Assembly: GCF_000003815.2 (NCBI RefSeq)
Contig: NW_023365754.1
Coordinates: 83,115-147,114, forward strand
DNA length: 64,000 nt
Direction: 5' to 3'
Source of the DNA: Branchiostoma floridae
Lineage: Eukaryota; Chordata; Leptocardii; Amphioxiformes; Branchiostomatidae
Shown: piece by piece, positions 47,790-60,375 of the stretch
Layout: each line of letters starts with the position of its first letter
Numbering within the stretch: the stretch's first letter is position 1
Notes under the pieces: generated by a model
What the model was told of the DNA's origin: nothing
Seen by the model: the letters and a program-made list of their open reading frames with translations, nothing else
Database searches by the model: none
Program-made: the position numbers and the translations under genes

Positions 47790-48690
47790 TCATGCACACT
47801 AACACACACGCACACTCATGCACACACACATGCACACTCGCAATTGCACACTCACACACGACTTACACACACTCATGCACACATACACACATGCACACAC
47901 ACACACACACACACTCATGCACACACACACACATGCACACTCACACACTCATGCACACACACACACATATGCACACTCACACACACTCATGCACACACAC
48001 ACACACATGCACACTCACACATACACACTCACACATACACTCATGCACACTCACTCAAACGCACACTCATGCACACAGACATGCAAACTCACACATGCAC
48101 ACACACACACACATGCACACTCACACACTCTTGCACACTCACACACATACATGCACACTCACACACTAATCCACACACACACACACACGCACACTCACAG
48201 ACACACTCATGCACACACACACACACACACACACATGCACACTCACACACACACACTCATGCACACACACACTCATACACACACACATACACATGCACAC
48301 ACACACGCACACTCATGCACACTCACACACATACTTGCACACTCACACACTCATGCACACACACACGCATGCACACTCACATACACACTCATGCACAAAC
48401 ACACACATACATGCACACTCACCCATTCACACTCACACATACACTCATGCACACTCACACACACGCACACTCATGCACACACACATGCACACTCACACAT
48501 GCACACTCACACACACTCATGCACACACACACATGCACACTCACACACGACACACACACACTCATGCACACACACACATGCACACACACACATGCACACT
48601 CACATGCAAACTCACACACACACTCTTGCACACTCACACACATACATGCACACACACACTCATGCACACACGCACACACATGCACACTCA
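47790..48690. repeat. CA-rich array (ACACAC/TCATGCACAC)
   Basis: About 900 bp of (CA)n interspersed with CTCATG and CATGCA every 10-30 bp. Long open frames here are artefacts of the repeat. Confidence 0.95.
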
Positions 48691-48694
48691 CATA

Positions 48695-49150
48695 TAAATG
48701 TGGGTAATTGAGGATGTCATACAACATGGTTTGTGAACTTCCAGGTAAATGTTACAGATGAGTAAATGCCAATAAGTATGAGATATAATGCGAGTGGTAA
48801 ATCCCGGTAAATGCATCTATATATACCCACGGTAAAGGCCGGTAAATGATATTTAACGTGAGTGGTAAATCCCGGTAAATGCAACTATATAAGCACGGTA
48901 AAGACGGGTAAATGACAGTAACTGTGACTTATACCGCGAATGGTAAATCTCGGTAAACACGCCTTTACATGAACCGGGTAAATGTGGTAAATTTAGGCAA
49001 CCATTACCGGACTTACCATGTAGGGTAAATGCCGGGTAAATCTGCACATTTACCGACGGGTAAATGACCGGTAAATTACCGGTAAATGTAACCTTTACCA
49101 GGCTTTACATCACATTTACCGTTTCGGTAAATACGACTTTTCATGCAGTG
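48695..49150. mobile_element. GGTAAA-word element with CACTG-type terminus
   Basis: More than 20 GGTAAA/TTTACC words end at 49,150 in CTTTTCATGCAGTG. The last 250 bp align with the end of the array at 19,372-19,851. The left terminus is not identified; the element may start within or beyond the CA array. Confidence 0.7.
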
Positions 49151-49159
49151 GTTTTGTTT

Positions 49160-49345
49160 TGGCAAGAGTTCATCTCGTTTCATGCGTGCATGTTTGCTCT
49201 TGTCACCGAGAGTCCCCATTCACAAAATGGTACCTAATTTCGGAACGAATTTCTCACTGTGTATGTCGTATTTTTGTACCTTCAGAAGAAGTTGGCTTTA
49301 CGGCATCTTGTCAAATGATTTAGCAAAATTCGCAATAATCATGCA
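49160..49345 (-). pseudogene. LINE RT relic (motif A)
   Basis: The minus strand reads IIANFAKSFDKMP, a stop, then SQLLLKVQKYD, a decayed RT motif A region (DFAKAFD type). Confidence 0.5.
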
Positions 49346-49399
49346 TGGGCACACTTACTACCTCATAGGCCCTGCGAAAATTTGATGGGGTCACGTGCT

Positions 49400-49662
49400 C
49401 TTTTGGTTACGTGTGCATGCGCAACGCATGCCGAGGACGTGCCGTCAGTCGGCGTTTGTCGTAAAATGGCACTTCGGTTACCTTCTGCATCCGTCGGAAC
49501 TTGCGAACGTACCTTGAACGTGATTTCATTTCAGCCAATTTTCCACAAGCCTCCGCTTGACAAAGACGGCGCCTTCCTTTTACGGTCCTCTTTCACGTTT
49601 ACGCTTAAAAAACAATTGACCTGTCTCTGGACATGTATGAGAGGCAACGTTTCACCGTAAGT
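49400..49662 (+). CDS. Candidate promoter and first exon, unknown
   Basis: An E-box (TCACGTGC) and NRF1-like GCATGCGCAACGCATGC at 49,394-49,430 precede AAAATGGCA (ATG at 49,470) which opens MALRLPSASVGTCERTLNVI, continuing about 64 codons to TTTCACC/GTAAGT, a fine donor at 49,657. The frame ends in TAA at the donor if unspliced. No family recognised and no second exon identified. It lies between two LINE RT relics, so a chance frame is possible. Confidence 0.25.
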
Positions 49663-49839
49663 TTGAATCAGGGAATCAAGCCGCCATTTTCCCAAGTGTT
49701 TTGTCGTTGACCAGTCTGAGACCAACTTCTCACAGAAGTTTCCTCGTGTCAAGCCAGCTTGGGATTTGGAGCCGAGTAAACTAGACAGGTCTTTCGATAG
49801 GCAAACTCATGTAATAGTCCATGTGACATATTTTATGGT

Positions 49840-49925
49840 TAACTGTCGAATGCAGCGCTGAAGTCAAGTAGGACTGTACCGACCAGGTTACCTTTATCCA
49901 CTTCTCCTAATCAGTGATCAGGAGA
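49840..49925 (-). pseudogene. LINE RT relic (motif A, second element)
   Basis: The minus strand reads DKGNLVGTVLLDFSAAFDS then a stop, a clear RT motif A from a different LINE than the relic at 49,160. Confidence 0.65.
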
Positions 49926-50499
49926 TCTAGCTATAGAATGGGTGCTGCTTATATGCGTGTTGGTTCTGTGGGATAATGTTGTTAGAGCTGAAATAGCTTT
50001 GCCTCTCAGACATTTTGTGCATGTCCATCTCCGGTCTCGAGGAGGGTTTGACGCAGTTGATCTTCCTTGAGTTTGTGTACTTCAGCTAGTGTGGTTTCAA
50101 CGGTGACGAGACCGTGTTCTACATGGATCAGGAGGATCTTGATACACAATACCGTAGGTGATCCGATACATGATGAAAATTTCAACTACACAAGATAAAA
50201 AGTGGTTCCAGCTCAATCCTCGTAGTCTGCTGTTCCTTCCAGCTCTGAAAATGAACAGTAGATAGTTGGCTTTCTAAGGGTACTCAAGAGGGGCATTAAT
50301 TTCTTTTAATACCACATGTAATTTGGTCAGTTTGAAAGGTGATATCAGCATAGTTAATATTTCATCAGATATTGTTATACACAAAGTCATGAATAATAGC
50401 GAAGTACTACTACACGAGTTGAACATTAGTGATAGTAAATTATAGCGTGGTTACCCTAGAAATGTACATGCTAGAACTCTGTTGTATTGGATAGGGCCA

Positions 50500-52650
50500 T
50501 GCCCATTCCTGTTGCAATGACAACCCACCTGACTCTTCTGCTAAAATCGCCAGACTCTCCTCAAGGAAGAGGTGCATCTGACTATTTGTCTGCTGAGACT
50601 CCCGGGGCAAATATTTACAAATATTTGTTAAATTTGCTGAATGGTAAAATCAGTTTATCGCCACCAGAAAAGTAATCACTCTTGTTACCTCTGTATATTT
50701 TTTAAATCAATGTTGGGTACTTGCGGATCCTTTGTAGTGAGCAATTGTTGCATGACATCCAAGTCTGACTTTCATTACTCGCTACTTCACAAAACTTGTT
50801 TTACAAATAATTGATAGCGCAGTACTATTACAGGAGTTGAACATGAGAGTTGTGGTAGTAAATTATGGCCTAGTTGCCCTAAAATGTACTTGCTAAAACA
50901 CTGTTGTAATGGATATGGTCATTCCCATCCCTGTTGCCAGGACAACCCACCTGTTTCCTCTAGTACTAAGTGCAGTTGCATTGCTTCCAAAGACTTCTGG
51001 AGCAAATATTTGTTAAATTTGCTAAATGATAAAATTAGTTTATTGTCCCCATAAAGGTAAGCCCTCTTGTTGCCTCCTAATATTTTTAAATTCAGTGCTT
51101 GGTACTGGCAGATCCTCTGTGGTGAGCTATCGTTGCATTACACCCAAGTCTCACCTTCTTTGCTCGCTACTCCACAAAATTTGTTCTACAAAGGAATAAT
51201 ATCGAAGTACTACTACACCAGTGGAACATTAGAATAGTGGTCGCAAATTATAGCGTGGTTACCCTTAAAATGTAATTGCTAGAACAATGTTTTAGAGGAC
51301 TGGGGAAATATTTATAAAGTTGAAACAACATTAAAAGTATTTCTGAAGCATCGGATGTCCTAGACACATAACTACAAAGCATTAAAATCGGTTCTAAACA
51401 ATGGCAACAAACATCCGCACTGTGATTTGGGACGGAATGCACTGGCTTGTGTCCACTTTACAAAAGACTTTAGAATATGAACCTTCGAGTGGCTTTCATT
51501 GGTACTGCAGTGGTATCTTATTCAGCGGTATTATATTTACCTCTTCTATGATGCTTTCAGGCACCTCTTCAAGGATGGTATCAGCCACTTCTCCAATGAT
51601 TATCTCATTTAAAGTGTCCTCTATAACTTCAGAGAAGCATAAAATTGTATGTTAGACATGCATCTATAATGTATTGCAGTGGTATCTTATTTAGCGGTAT
51701 CATATTTACCTCTTCATTGATAGTTTCTTCAATTTCTTCTTCCTCCTCTGTGAAAGTCACTTCGTCACTTCTGAGAACCATAAAAATCTTATGTTAGACA
51801 TGCATCTATATGTCATCTTTACGCTGCATGCTATCACAATTTCGGTGTGCATGTATATCAAATCATTGAGTATGGAGGCTCATATCAGCATTTGTCATGT
51901 TTGACCAGAAACTGTTTTACAAATAACTAATAGCAAAGTACTACTATGCTACTTGAACATCACCGTAGTGGTCATAAATCATAGCGTGGATCCCAGTGTT
52001 ACCCTCAAGATGTTCTTGCGAGAACCCTGTTTTACTGGATAGGGCCATGCCATCCCTGTTGCCACGACAACCCACCTTCTTCATCGGGGAAACAGCATTA
52101 TGGTGTCATCAGGCTTATCGTCTGTTGAAGTTGACACGTAGTTGGAAATTACTTTTTGTGTGTTGTTAGGGAAGATTTCACTTCATGCATTAAGATATAA
52201 GATGCACATGTCATTATTATGCTGCATGATATTACGATATTATTATTCATAGCATGTTCCCAGTGTTACCCGTAAGATGTACTTGTTAGAACACTCGTAT
52301 TGGATAGGGGTAATTCTTTTTTCTATAACAACCCACCTGTCACTGAGTCTTAAGCAAAAGTATCTAAAGTTTCAGATGCTCCAGCTTGGTCTGTTAGTGT
52401 TGACACATAGTTGAAAATTACTCATTGTGTGTTGTTGGGGAAAATTTCACTTCATGCATTAAAATCTTATATACACATGTCATAGCGTGGTTGCCCATTA
52501 CCCTAAAAAAGGAATTTGCCGGAATTCTATTGTACTGGATATGGTCATACTCATCTCTGTTGCCATGACAACTCACCTTCGTCCTCTTTAAACAGTACGA
52601 TGGTTTGGTCTCCTTCTGAAGACTCGTCTATTGAGGTTGACACATATTGG
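50500..52650 (-). CDS. Array of small acidic exons, unknown gene
   Basis: At least seven exon-like segments of 50-100 bp on the minus strand, each with acceptor and donor. Those with GTGGGTTGTC-type donors: 52,640-52,576 (STSIDESSEGDQTIVLFKED), 52,410-52,337, 52,140-52,077, about 50,997-50,950 (SLEAMQLHLVLEET), 50,592-50,529 (QMHLFLEESLAILAEES). Those with GTAAAT donors: 51,771-51,710 (SDEVTFTEEEEEIEETINEE), 51,640-51,539 (GEVADTILEEVPESIIEE). Flanking introns repeat as well (CCCTGTTGCCATGACAACCCACC upstream on plus), so this arose by tandem duplication of exon-plus-intron units. Some copies carry stops or frameshifts (52,080, 52,350). Confidence 0.4.
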
Positions 52651-53136
52651 AAAATTACTCATTGTGTGTTGTTGGGGAAAGTTCACTTCATGCATCAAAA
52701 TATTCGTCATTTTTATGCTGCATACTATTACAATTTCAATGTGCAATCATACACAAAGTACAATGTATTTTTCTTTCTCCATCAAATGATTATTTTGAGG
52801 AGTTAATTTTTGTGCCCATTATCTGCTGTGTAGATTTGGAATTTGAAGGAAAAATTTGAATACATCCTTCGCCTTTGGATGAACCTCCTCACACATGTTC
52901 TCAGAACCCCAAAGACTTATCAATGAATCCTCTCTCTCGACATCACTGTTTTGACAGTCTTCATTTGTTACTTTGAAATCCTCTCAAAAATGCAGGAAAT
53001 TTGTCATTTTAGAGGGTTGAATTTTCACGGTTCCCGGGGACCCCGTTGAAAGCTTGCACATTGTTTGCTCGTTACTGCACAAAATCTACACACACAAAAC
53101 ATTCTGGCCATCATCTCATGGGGGAGGATTACTTAC

Positions 53137-54750
53137 TTTGTTATCCTGAAGGGCTGCTTCAAGTAGGCTCTTCAGTTCACTGAGTATCTTTTCAGTTGCC
53201 ATCTTTCTGAATTAATGAATAAAATTAATGTGATGAATGCTTGATGAGTATAAATTTTTCCAACAAATTGAAACATGTGCACTGGTGTACAAATGTTTAA
53301 TTACACACCTCCATTATGTCACTTTTTTCCATAAATGAACAACCAGGAATGGTCTCATTTGAGGATGTGACGCTGTCTGTACATAAAAATTATCTCCATA
53401 AAAATGAAGTATAGTTTCGGTTGTCTGCGGGCGAGTTTCCAGACTTTAGTTGTCACATGCCTCAAGAACCTCTTAGGTTATTTAGGACTACGATATTTTG
53501 GTGGGTGTTGGAAATACGAATGTCAATCCGACCGACCAAGCCATTGTTTTGCGTTTGACTGATTTTCTTTTTGAGTTCTACAAATACAGAATACCACAGT
53601 AGGTATGCCTACCCCATTGAAAGCTTGCACATTCTTTGCTCGCTACTCCACAAAATCTACAGACAAAAAAATCTCATCGCAAGGGAAGGATCACCCGCCT
53701 TGTCCTCTGCATGATAAAGGGCAGACTCGATGATTTGCTGCAGCTCATCCACTATCCTCTTAGTTGCCATCTTTCTGAATTAATTAATGAAATTTATGTT
53801 CTGAATGCTTGATGCATGATGAGTGTCTTTGGTGGAGGACAGTACTGTGACAATTCAACTTCTATCTGAAAGACGTCTTCTGTGTCGTGAACGGGAGATC
53901 CCGCAGGACAAACATATACAGTACCTATCAATAGTCTCCATTTGTTACTTTGACATCATTTAAAAAATGCAAGAAATTTGCCATTTCAGAGGGTTGATTT
54001 TTCACGGTTCCCAGGAACGCCGTTGAAGGCTTGCACATTCTTTGCTCGCTACCCCACAAAATCTACACACACACACACAAAAAAAAAATTATGGCCATCA
54101 TTGCATGGGGGAGGATCACTTACCTAAGTTTCTTCCTCTTTTAATGCATCTTGCACAAGTCTCATCAACTTTTTCGGTGTTGCCATCTTTCTGCATTAAT
54201 TAATGAAATTAACGTTATGAATTCTTGATGAGTATACTTTTCTCTTTCCAGCAAATTGAAATATGTGCACAGATGTACAAATGGTTAGTTACACACGTAC
54301 ACGCACTTTTTCAATAAATGAGCAACTAAAATGGTCTCATTTGAGGATGCGACGTTGTATGTACATAGTATTTATCTCCATGAAAAAAAGTTGAGGTATA
54401 GTTTTCGGGTGTGTTTGCGGGAGTGTTTCCAGACTTTTCATGCCTCAGGGACCTCTTGAAAGACGCTATTAGTGTGGGTGTTGGAAAGACGAAAGTCAAT
54501 CTGACCGACCAAGCTAATGTTTTGCATTTGACAGATTTTCTGAGTTCCGAAAATACAGAAAAACACAGTAGGTATGCCTACCCTGTTTAAAGCTTGCACA
54601 TTCTTTGCTTACCAAAAAAAAATCTACACAGAAAAATTCTGGCCATCATCACATAGGGGAGGATCACTTACCTTGTCCTGTTCCTCCTTCAACGCACCTT
54701 GCACCAATTACAGGGACTGCTGCAGCAGAGTTGTGGAGGTAGCCATCTTT
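53137..54750 (-). CDS. Array of four MAT-type mini-exons
   Basis: Four near-repeats, each ATTAATTCAG/AAAGATGGC at the start and GTAAGTGATCC (or GCGGGTGATCC) at the end: 54,750-54,672, 54,190-54,124, 53,774-53,699, 53,206-53,137. Peptides: MATEKILSELKSLLEAALQD, MATKRIVDELQQIIESALYH, MATPKKLMRLVQDALKEEE, MATSTTLLQQSL then TAA. Two are fully open; one ends in TAG just before the donor and one has an internal TAA. The ATG frame ends in phase 0 but begins with one extra base, so the exons cannot be joined to each other in that frame; they look like alternative first coding exons. Units repeat every 416-568 bp with shared intron sequence. Confidence 0.4.
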
Positions 54751-54996
54751 CTGAATTAATGAATGAAATTTATGTTATGATATGAATGCTTGATGCATAA
54801 CTTTTGTCTTTACAACAAATTGAAATATGCGCCACAGTCTCCATTTGTTATTTTGAAATCCTCTAAAAATGCAGGAACTTCGCCATTTCAGAGTTGAATT
54901 TTCACGGTTCCCGGAGACCCAGTTAGCCACAAGGCGGTTGACAACATCCCCAGCCCCTCTAAGGTTCTGAGTGATTATGTACGTAGTACTACGTAC

Positions 54997-55900
54997 CTTC
55001 CCGCAACTGCTCGTCAAGGGCACCAAGTGGGAGCGGTCGTTCCGTATTTCTGTTTGGGAGTGTCCACGGCCACGTGAATTCGTTTCATCTCTTTCCTGTA
55101 GCTGCTCTCAACAGAACGGACTGTGTTGTCATTCAGCGGTAGACCGAGCTCCAATGGCATTTGCCTGGCCATTTTGTTTGACTCGCCGATGTCGATGCAC
55201 ATTCTGGCGATTCTTATCTCTGGATGCAGTACCCTCTTAAGACTGCACGACTCCGCGATCAAACTCTTAACATCCTTGTTCGCCGATGCCGATGCCCCCT
55301 ATTCTCGACACTTTACGCAATGTCGGTACGTGCTTCCCCGCCAGACACGCTATTGTTATTCTTCCGGCACCTGGAACCTGTTTTGGACGCTGATTTCAGC
55401 TACTTTGCATAATAACTTTTCTGTGCGTTCTGATAACTAATCTGTGTGTGGGGTCTCTGTTGTTTTAAGCGAAACGGTTGTTTGTACCTACCTATAGCAC
55501 GAGCTAAATCATCGTTATTCAGCTGGAGTGAAACGATCTGTTATTTTTTTTTTAGTTCACACTTGGCTTCATTCCACTGCGCGATTTTGTTTTGGAGCTT
55601 CTTGTCTGTAGACGGAAGTTCAATGTACACCTGAGTTGTCATTGTGTTTTAAAATGTGTTGTCCTTCCTGTACCACAGAAAATTTGAATAATTTTCTATG
55701 CAAAACAGAGTTGACAAGACAAGTCTCTAGTTTTTTTATGCTGTCTTTTAAGAAATACAAGTCAGGTGAACTACACAGATCCTTCAGGATCTCACTCACC
55801 ATTCTCCGGTGCACTTTTGCGTATTTCATTGCTGTTGTCATCAAACACAACGTCCTGTGAATCTTCGTGCGTTTTTCTGCTGTAAACATAAAATAGATAA
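54997..55900 (-). CDS. Candidate upstream exons of the same minus-strand locus
   Basis: A segment 55,880-55,802 lies between TTTATGTTTACAG and GTGAGT. A segment 55,667-55,492 follows TTCTGTGGTACAG and opens MTTQVYIELPSTDKKLQNKI, then a lysine stretch, an in-frame TAA within an A run (55,541-55,543), then QIVSLQLNNDDLARAIG up to GTAGGT. A segment near 55,290-54,997 (SLKRVLHPEIRIARMCIDIG, SSYRKEMKRIHVAVDTPKQK) ends near a GTACGT donor. Heptad-like spacing suggests coiled coil. The TAA next to a homopolymer may be a sequencing error. Product unknown. Confidence 0.35.
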
Positions 55901-56102
55901 ATAAATAATCTTGAGTACTGTATATGTGATACAAACCTGACATCAGAGGCTGGTCACATGTTGGTACAATGGGAAAAGTAAATCTAATATTTTACGTCTA
56001 TATGACAAAAGTAAAAGTGAGCAATTAATAAGCAGCCTATCTTTGTACGTGTAGTCAGTTGAATAATTGTTGAGAATATACTTGGTTCCTTGCCTCTATA
56101 CA

Positions 56103-56291
56103 CTATCCAGCCTTTCTTCCTCCGTTTACTGCCTGTGTATCATGATACTCTTGACACAACTCGAGCCAGAACTTAGCAATGTTCCTGACCAGGAAATTCC
56201 TAATGCTCGTTTTCCTTAACTTGGTAACCTGTAGCATATTTGAGCGGTTTTCTGTTTTGATTCGGGATCTCCGAGATAGTGTGGCTACCAT
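56103..56291 (-). CDS. Small ORF, unknown
   Basis: 62 codons, ATG at the start of a basic peptide (MVATLSRRSRIKTENRS) containing SIRNFLVRNIAKFWLELCQE. The region just upstream (56,292-56,340) is GC-rich and promoter-like. It may be the first exon of the minus-strand locus. No family recognised. Confidence 0.2.
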   Translation of the reverse strand: MVATLSRRSRIKTENRSNMLQVTKLRKTSIRNFLVRNIAKFWLELCQEYHDTQAVNGGRKAG

Positions 56292-56601
56292 CGCATGATC
56301 GCACTGTCTTTTACGTGACGCTTTCTACGCGACCGCCGGAGTAAATGACGTAGGGGTAAAAACATAGTGCAACTGAAAGCTTGAACCGTTCGTAAAGACC
56401 TCAAAGTACCTGCCAGCGAGGTATGACCTTGACTGTGTGGTAGTATAATATATGTCGGCTTCGATGGCACGATGCGATTTCAAGTTAGGCCAGAATAACA
56501 ACGATCATCCGAACATTAACAATCATTCAAAATATTTCCGTCGACATATTGACATGCTACAAGTTACTGTTGTCAAGTGACACGCAAAGACAGGACAGAT
56601 C

Positions 56602-56830
56602 ATGTCGAACCCGGTCTGTTTGTGTTTGTATTTGGGAGCTCTGTTGTCTGGAGAGAGCCAGCCTTCGTACCGCAGTACGGGTCATCTTTACAACAGGCTG
56701 CTGGCGCCAAGTCACAACTCTTTAAGTAAACCGCCTCAAGTAATATTATTACAGAGGGTGGACCAACAGTACAATTTTGGAAGATACACACGTGTAATTT
56801 GTTGGGCCTTAGCGTCCATAACTTATAGCA
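56602..56830 (+). CDS. Small ORF, unknown
   Basis: ATG at 56,602 opens MSNPVCLCLYLGALLSGESQ followed by LYNRLLAPSHNSLSKPPQVI and QRVDQQYNFGRYTR. Divergent from the ORF at 56,291 with 310 bp between. No family recognised, could be chance. Confidence 0.15.
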
Positions 56831-57550
56831 AAGGCCAAGGGGGCGGGCGGGAAATATTGTCTAGACCGACAAGTTTGTTTGCATGGTTTTACTTTACTTA
56901 TCCTTTCATATTGTTGCCATACAATGTCTAGAAGTATTACAGGACTTTTCATTTCTACCTATGCCTATTGAGATCAACTCTCAATACAACACAAAATTTT
57001 GTCACCTCGAATTATCGGTCGTACATCCGTCGACCTTCTTCAGGAGCAATATCCAATTGCTCTGAGAACGTGACTTAGTAAGGAATCTTGGATGCCTGGC
57101 AGGCGGTATCGGCCCGAGCTTTCATGCTATGATCAATTTTAGAGTAGTCCCAGACAGTTCTAACATAAGGCCTGGGAAGTTGTAAAGACACATTGACAAT
57201 AGCAATAATAGGGCAATTATGGCACCCAGATAGAGGCGATAGAAGCAGTGGAAGAAACATTATCACTATAAAAAAAAACAAGTCAATTACAGAAGGAAAG
57301 TTGTCCTTCCTCATGGGAGCGTCGAGGTCTAGGTACCGCCTCGCTCTTGTGTACACCATCTTCTGTAGCGTATGACTATCTGCCTGGAATATTTGAACAT
57401 GTTCATTGTGGGGAACTGGTTAATGTTTAAAAGACGTTAAGAAAGTTATGTTATCCTATTTTGCACACATTTACGCTACATTTAAAGACAAAATATGTAA
57501 ACTAATCCAGCGCTTGCTGCACGGGTTACAACTCAAGGTCCCTTACAATA
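56831..57550. other. No supported gene
   Basis: One minus-strand frame (57,359-57,075) contains a hydrophobic run (LFFFIVIMFLPLLLSPLS) but nothing recognisable. Confidence 0.3.
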
Positions 57551-57587
57551 CTTACATACCGTGGCCGATATCAACAATGTGCAACAC

Positions 57588-57825
57588 ACTTACTTTTCTG
57601 CTCAAGACACTTACTTTTCTGCTCAACACACTTACTTTTCTGCTCAAGACACTTACTTTTCTGCTCAACACACTTACTTTTCTGCTCAACACACTTACTT
57701 TTTTCTGCTGGAGACACTTACTTTTCTGCGCGAGCCACTTACTCTTCTGCGCTGCACTTACTTACTTTTCTGCGCGAGCCACTTACTCTTCTGCGCTGCA
57801 CTTACTTACTTTTCCTGTGGTGCGC
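57588..57825. repeat. 21-bp tandem repeat, left arm
   Basis: Unit ACTTACTTTTCTGCTCAACAC with CAAGAC variants, six or seven copies, then related ACTTACTCTTCTGCGC units. The complement contains AAAAGTAAGTG. Confidence 0.95.
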
Positions 57826-60104
57826 ACCCCTCCCTTTATCAATGGATGGTCCCTGAATCAGGCCAAAGGTCAAAAAGACCGCATAAAATGTAGGATTGAC
57901 CGCATGTCAATCCTAAATTATCCTCCTTCGGATGACCCTATGAAATGACCTCTACCTTGGCGCGTGTTTTTTGGATTCAACTTAATTTTTTGTGTCTTTA
58001 GTATAGCATTTTGACAATGCAGATCGATAACGACAAGTCTCGATTTGATCATCCCAACATCGCGTTTTGTTGCCATCACAACGTATTGTCAGAAAACAAA
58101 TTCTGCAGCACGTGTTTCTGTCGCGCAGCTTTAAACTTTTATTTACCAGGGTTTACCTAAACCAGGCAGAGGCTCTTAACTCCTCTGTAGATAGGAGTAA
58201 GAAGGCAGGTAGGCCTTGGTAGCTCCTCTGTCCAGAAGTCGGCGTCTGTTTAGTAATAAATAGCCAAGTTGCCGCACGTAATGTTTTGGTGGGAGCACTG
58301 AATTTTACTACCCGGATCCGGACTAACTTTGGACGAAGTGGACAGATCAAGACAAGGTCAGTAAATATTNNNNNNNNNNNNNNNNNNNNNNNNNNNNNNN
58401 NNNNNNNNNNNNNNNNNNNNNNNNNNNNNNNNNNNNNNNNNNNNNNNNNNNNNNNNNNNNNNNNNNNNNNNNNNNNNNNNNNNNNNNNNNNNNNNNNNNN
58501 NNNNNNNNNNNNNNNNNNNNNNNNNNNNNNNNNNNNNNNNNNNNNNNNNNNNNNNNNNNNNNNNNNNNNNNNNNNNNNNNNNNNNNNNNNNNNNNNNNNN
58601 NNNNNNNNNNNNNNNNNNNNNNNNNNNNNNNNNNNNNNNNNNNNNNNNNNNNNNNNNNNNNNNNNNNNNNNNNNNNNNNNNNNNNNNNNNNNNNNNNNNN
58701 NNNNNNNNNNNNNNNNNNNNNNNNNNNNNNNNNNNNNNNNNNNNNNNNNNNNNNNNNNNNNNNNNNNNNNNNNNNNNNNNNNNNNNNNNNNNNNNNNNNN
58801 NNNNNNNNNNNNNNNNNNNNNNNNNNNNNNNNNNNNNNNNNNNNNNNNNNNNNNNNNNNNNNNNNNNNNNNNNNNNNNNNNNNNNNNNNNNNNNNNNNNN
58901 NNNNNNNNNNNNNNNNNNNNNNNNNNNNNNNNNNNNNNNNNNNNNNNNNNNNNNNNNNNNNNNNNNNNNNNNNNNNNNNNNNNNNNNNNNNNNNNNNNNN
59001 NNNNNNNNNNNNNNNNNNNNNNNNNNNNNNNNNNNNNNNNNNNNNNNNNNNNNNNNNNNNNNNNNNNNNNNNNNNNNNNNNNNNNNNNNNNNNNNNNNNN
59101 NNNNNNNNNNNNNNNNNNNNNNNNNNNNNNNNNNNNNNNNNNNNNNNNNNNNNNNNNNNNNNNNNNNNNNNNNNNNNNNNNNNNNNNNNNNNNNNNNNNN
59201 NNNNNNNNNNNNNNNNNNNNNNNNNNNNNNNNNNNNNNNNNNNNNNNNNNNNNNNNNNNNNNNNNNNNNNNNNNNNNNNNNGATTGTTTGAAGTCATAAT
59301 GCTACATTTGGGCCAACTTCACATATCATGGTTCAGGGTGACTTTCCACTGTGTTGTTGTGTTGTTTGTCTCAAAGTCTCAAAGTATTATAATAAAGTTT
59401 CTGTTGCAAAGTAACACACTGAGTTCACCCGAAACATGCATAATTGCCCAGGAGGGGGTGGCACGGNNNNNNNNNNNNNNNNNNNNNNNNNNNNNNNNNN
59501 NNNNNNNNNNNNNNNNNNNNNNNNNNNNNNNNNNNNNNNNNNNNNNNNNNNNNNNNNNNNNNNNNNCACTTCACACATCTGATTTGCTAATATTTACCAA
59601 CATTGTCTTGATCTGTCCACTTCGTCCAAAGTTAGTACGTGCGGCAACTTGGCTATTTATTACTAAACAGACGCCGACTTCTGGACAGAGGAGCTACCAA
59701 GGCCTACCTGCCTTCTTACTCCTATCTACAGAGGAGTTAAGAGCCTCTGCCTGGTTTAGGTAAACCCTGGTAAATAAAAGTTTAAAGCTGCGCGACAGAG
59801 ACACGTGCTGCAGAATTTGTTTTCTGACAATACGTTGTGATGGCAACAAAACGCGTTGTTGTGATGATCAAATCGAGACTTGTCGTTATCGATCTGCATT
59901 GTCAAAATGCTATACTAAAGACACAAAAAAATTAAGTTGAATAAAGAAAACGCGCCAAGGTAGAGGTCATTTCATAGGTCATCCGAAGGAGGATAATTTA
60001 GGATTGACATGCGGTCAATCCTCCTACATTTTTTGCGGTCTTTTTGACCTTTGGCCTGATTCAGGGACCATCCATTGATAAAGGGAGGGGTGCGCACCAC
60101 AGGT

Positions 60105-60375
60105 AAAGTAAGTAAGTGCAGCGCAGAAGAGTAAGTGGCTCGCGCAGAAAAGTAAGTAAGTGCAGCGCAGAAGAGTAAGTGCAGCGCAGAAGAGTAAGTG
60201 TCTCCAGCAGAAAAAAGTAAGTGTGTTGAGCAGAAAAGTAAGTGTGTTGAGCAGAAAAGTAAGTGTGTTGAGCAGAAAAGTAAGTGTGTTGAGCAGAAAA
60301 GTAAGTGTCTTGAGCAGAAAAGTAAGTGTCTTGAGCAGAAAAGTAAGTGTCTTGAGCAGAAAAGTAAGTGTGTTG
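60105..60375. repeat. 21-bp tandem repeat, right arm
   Basis: Inverted counterpart: GAGCAGAAAAGTAAGTGTGTT, nine or so copies plus related units. Each unit holds AAAAGTAAGTG, a close match to the metazoan 5' splice site. Open in three frames because 21 is a multiple of three and no stop occurs. Confidence 0.95.

Noticed and set aside
47792-48711. Four long open frames of His/Thr-rich protein
   Set aside because: They are translations of the CA/CATGCA array; all frames stay open only because the repeat lacks stop codons.
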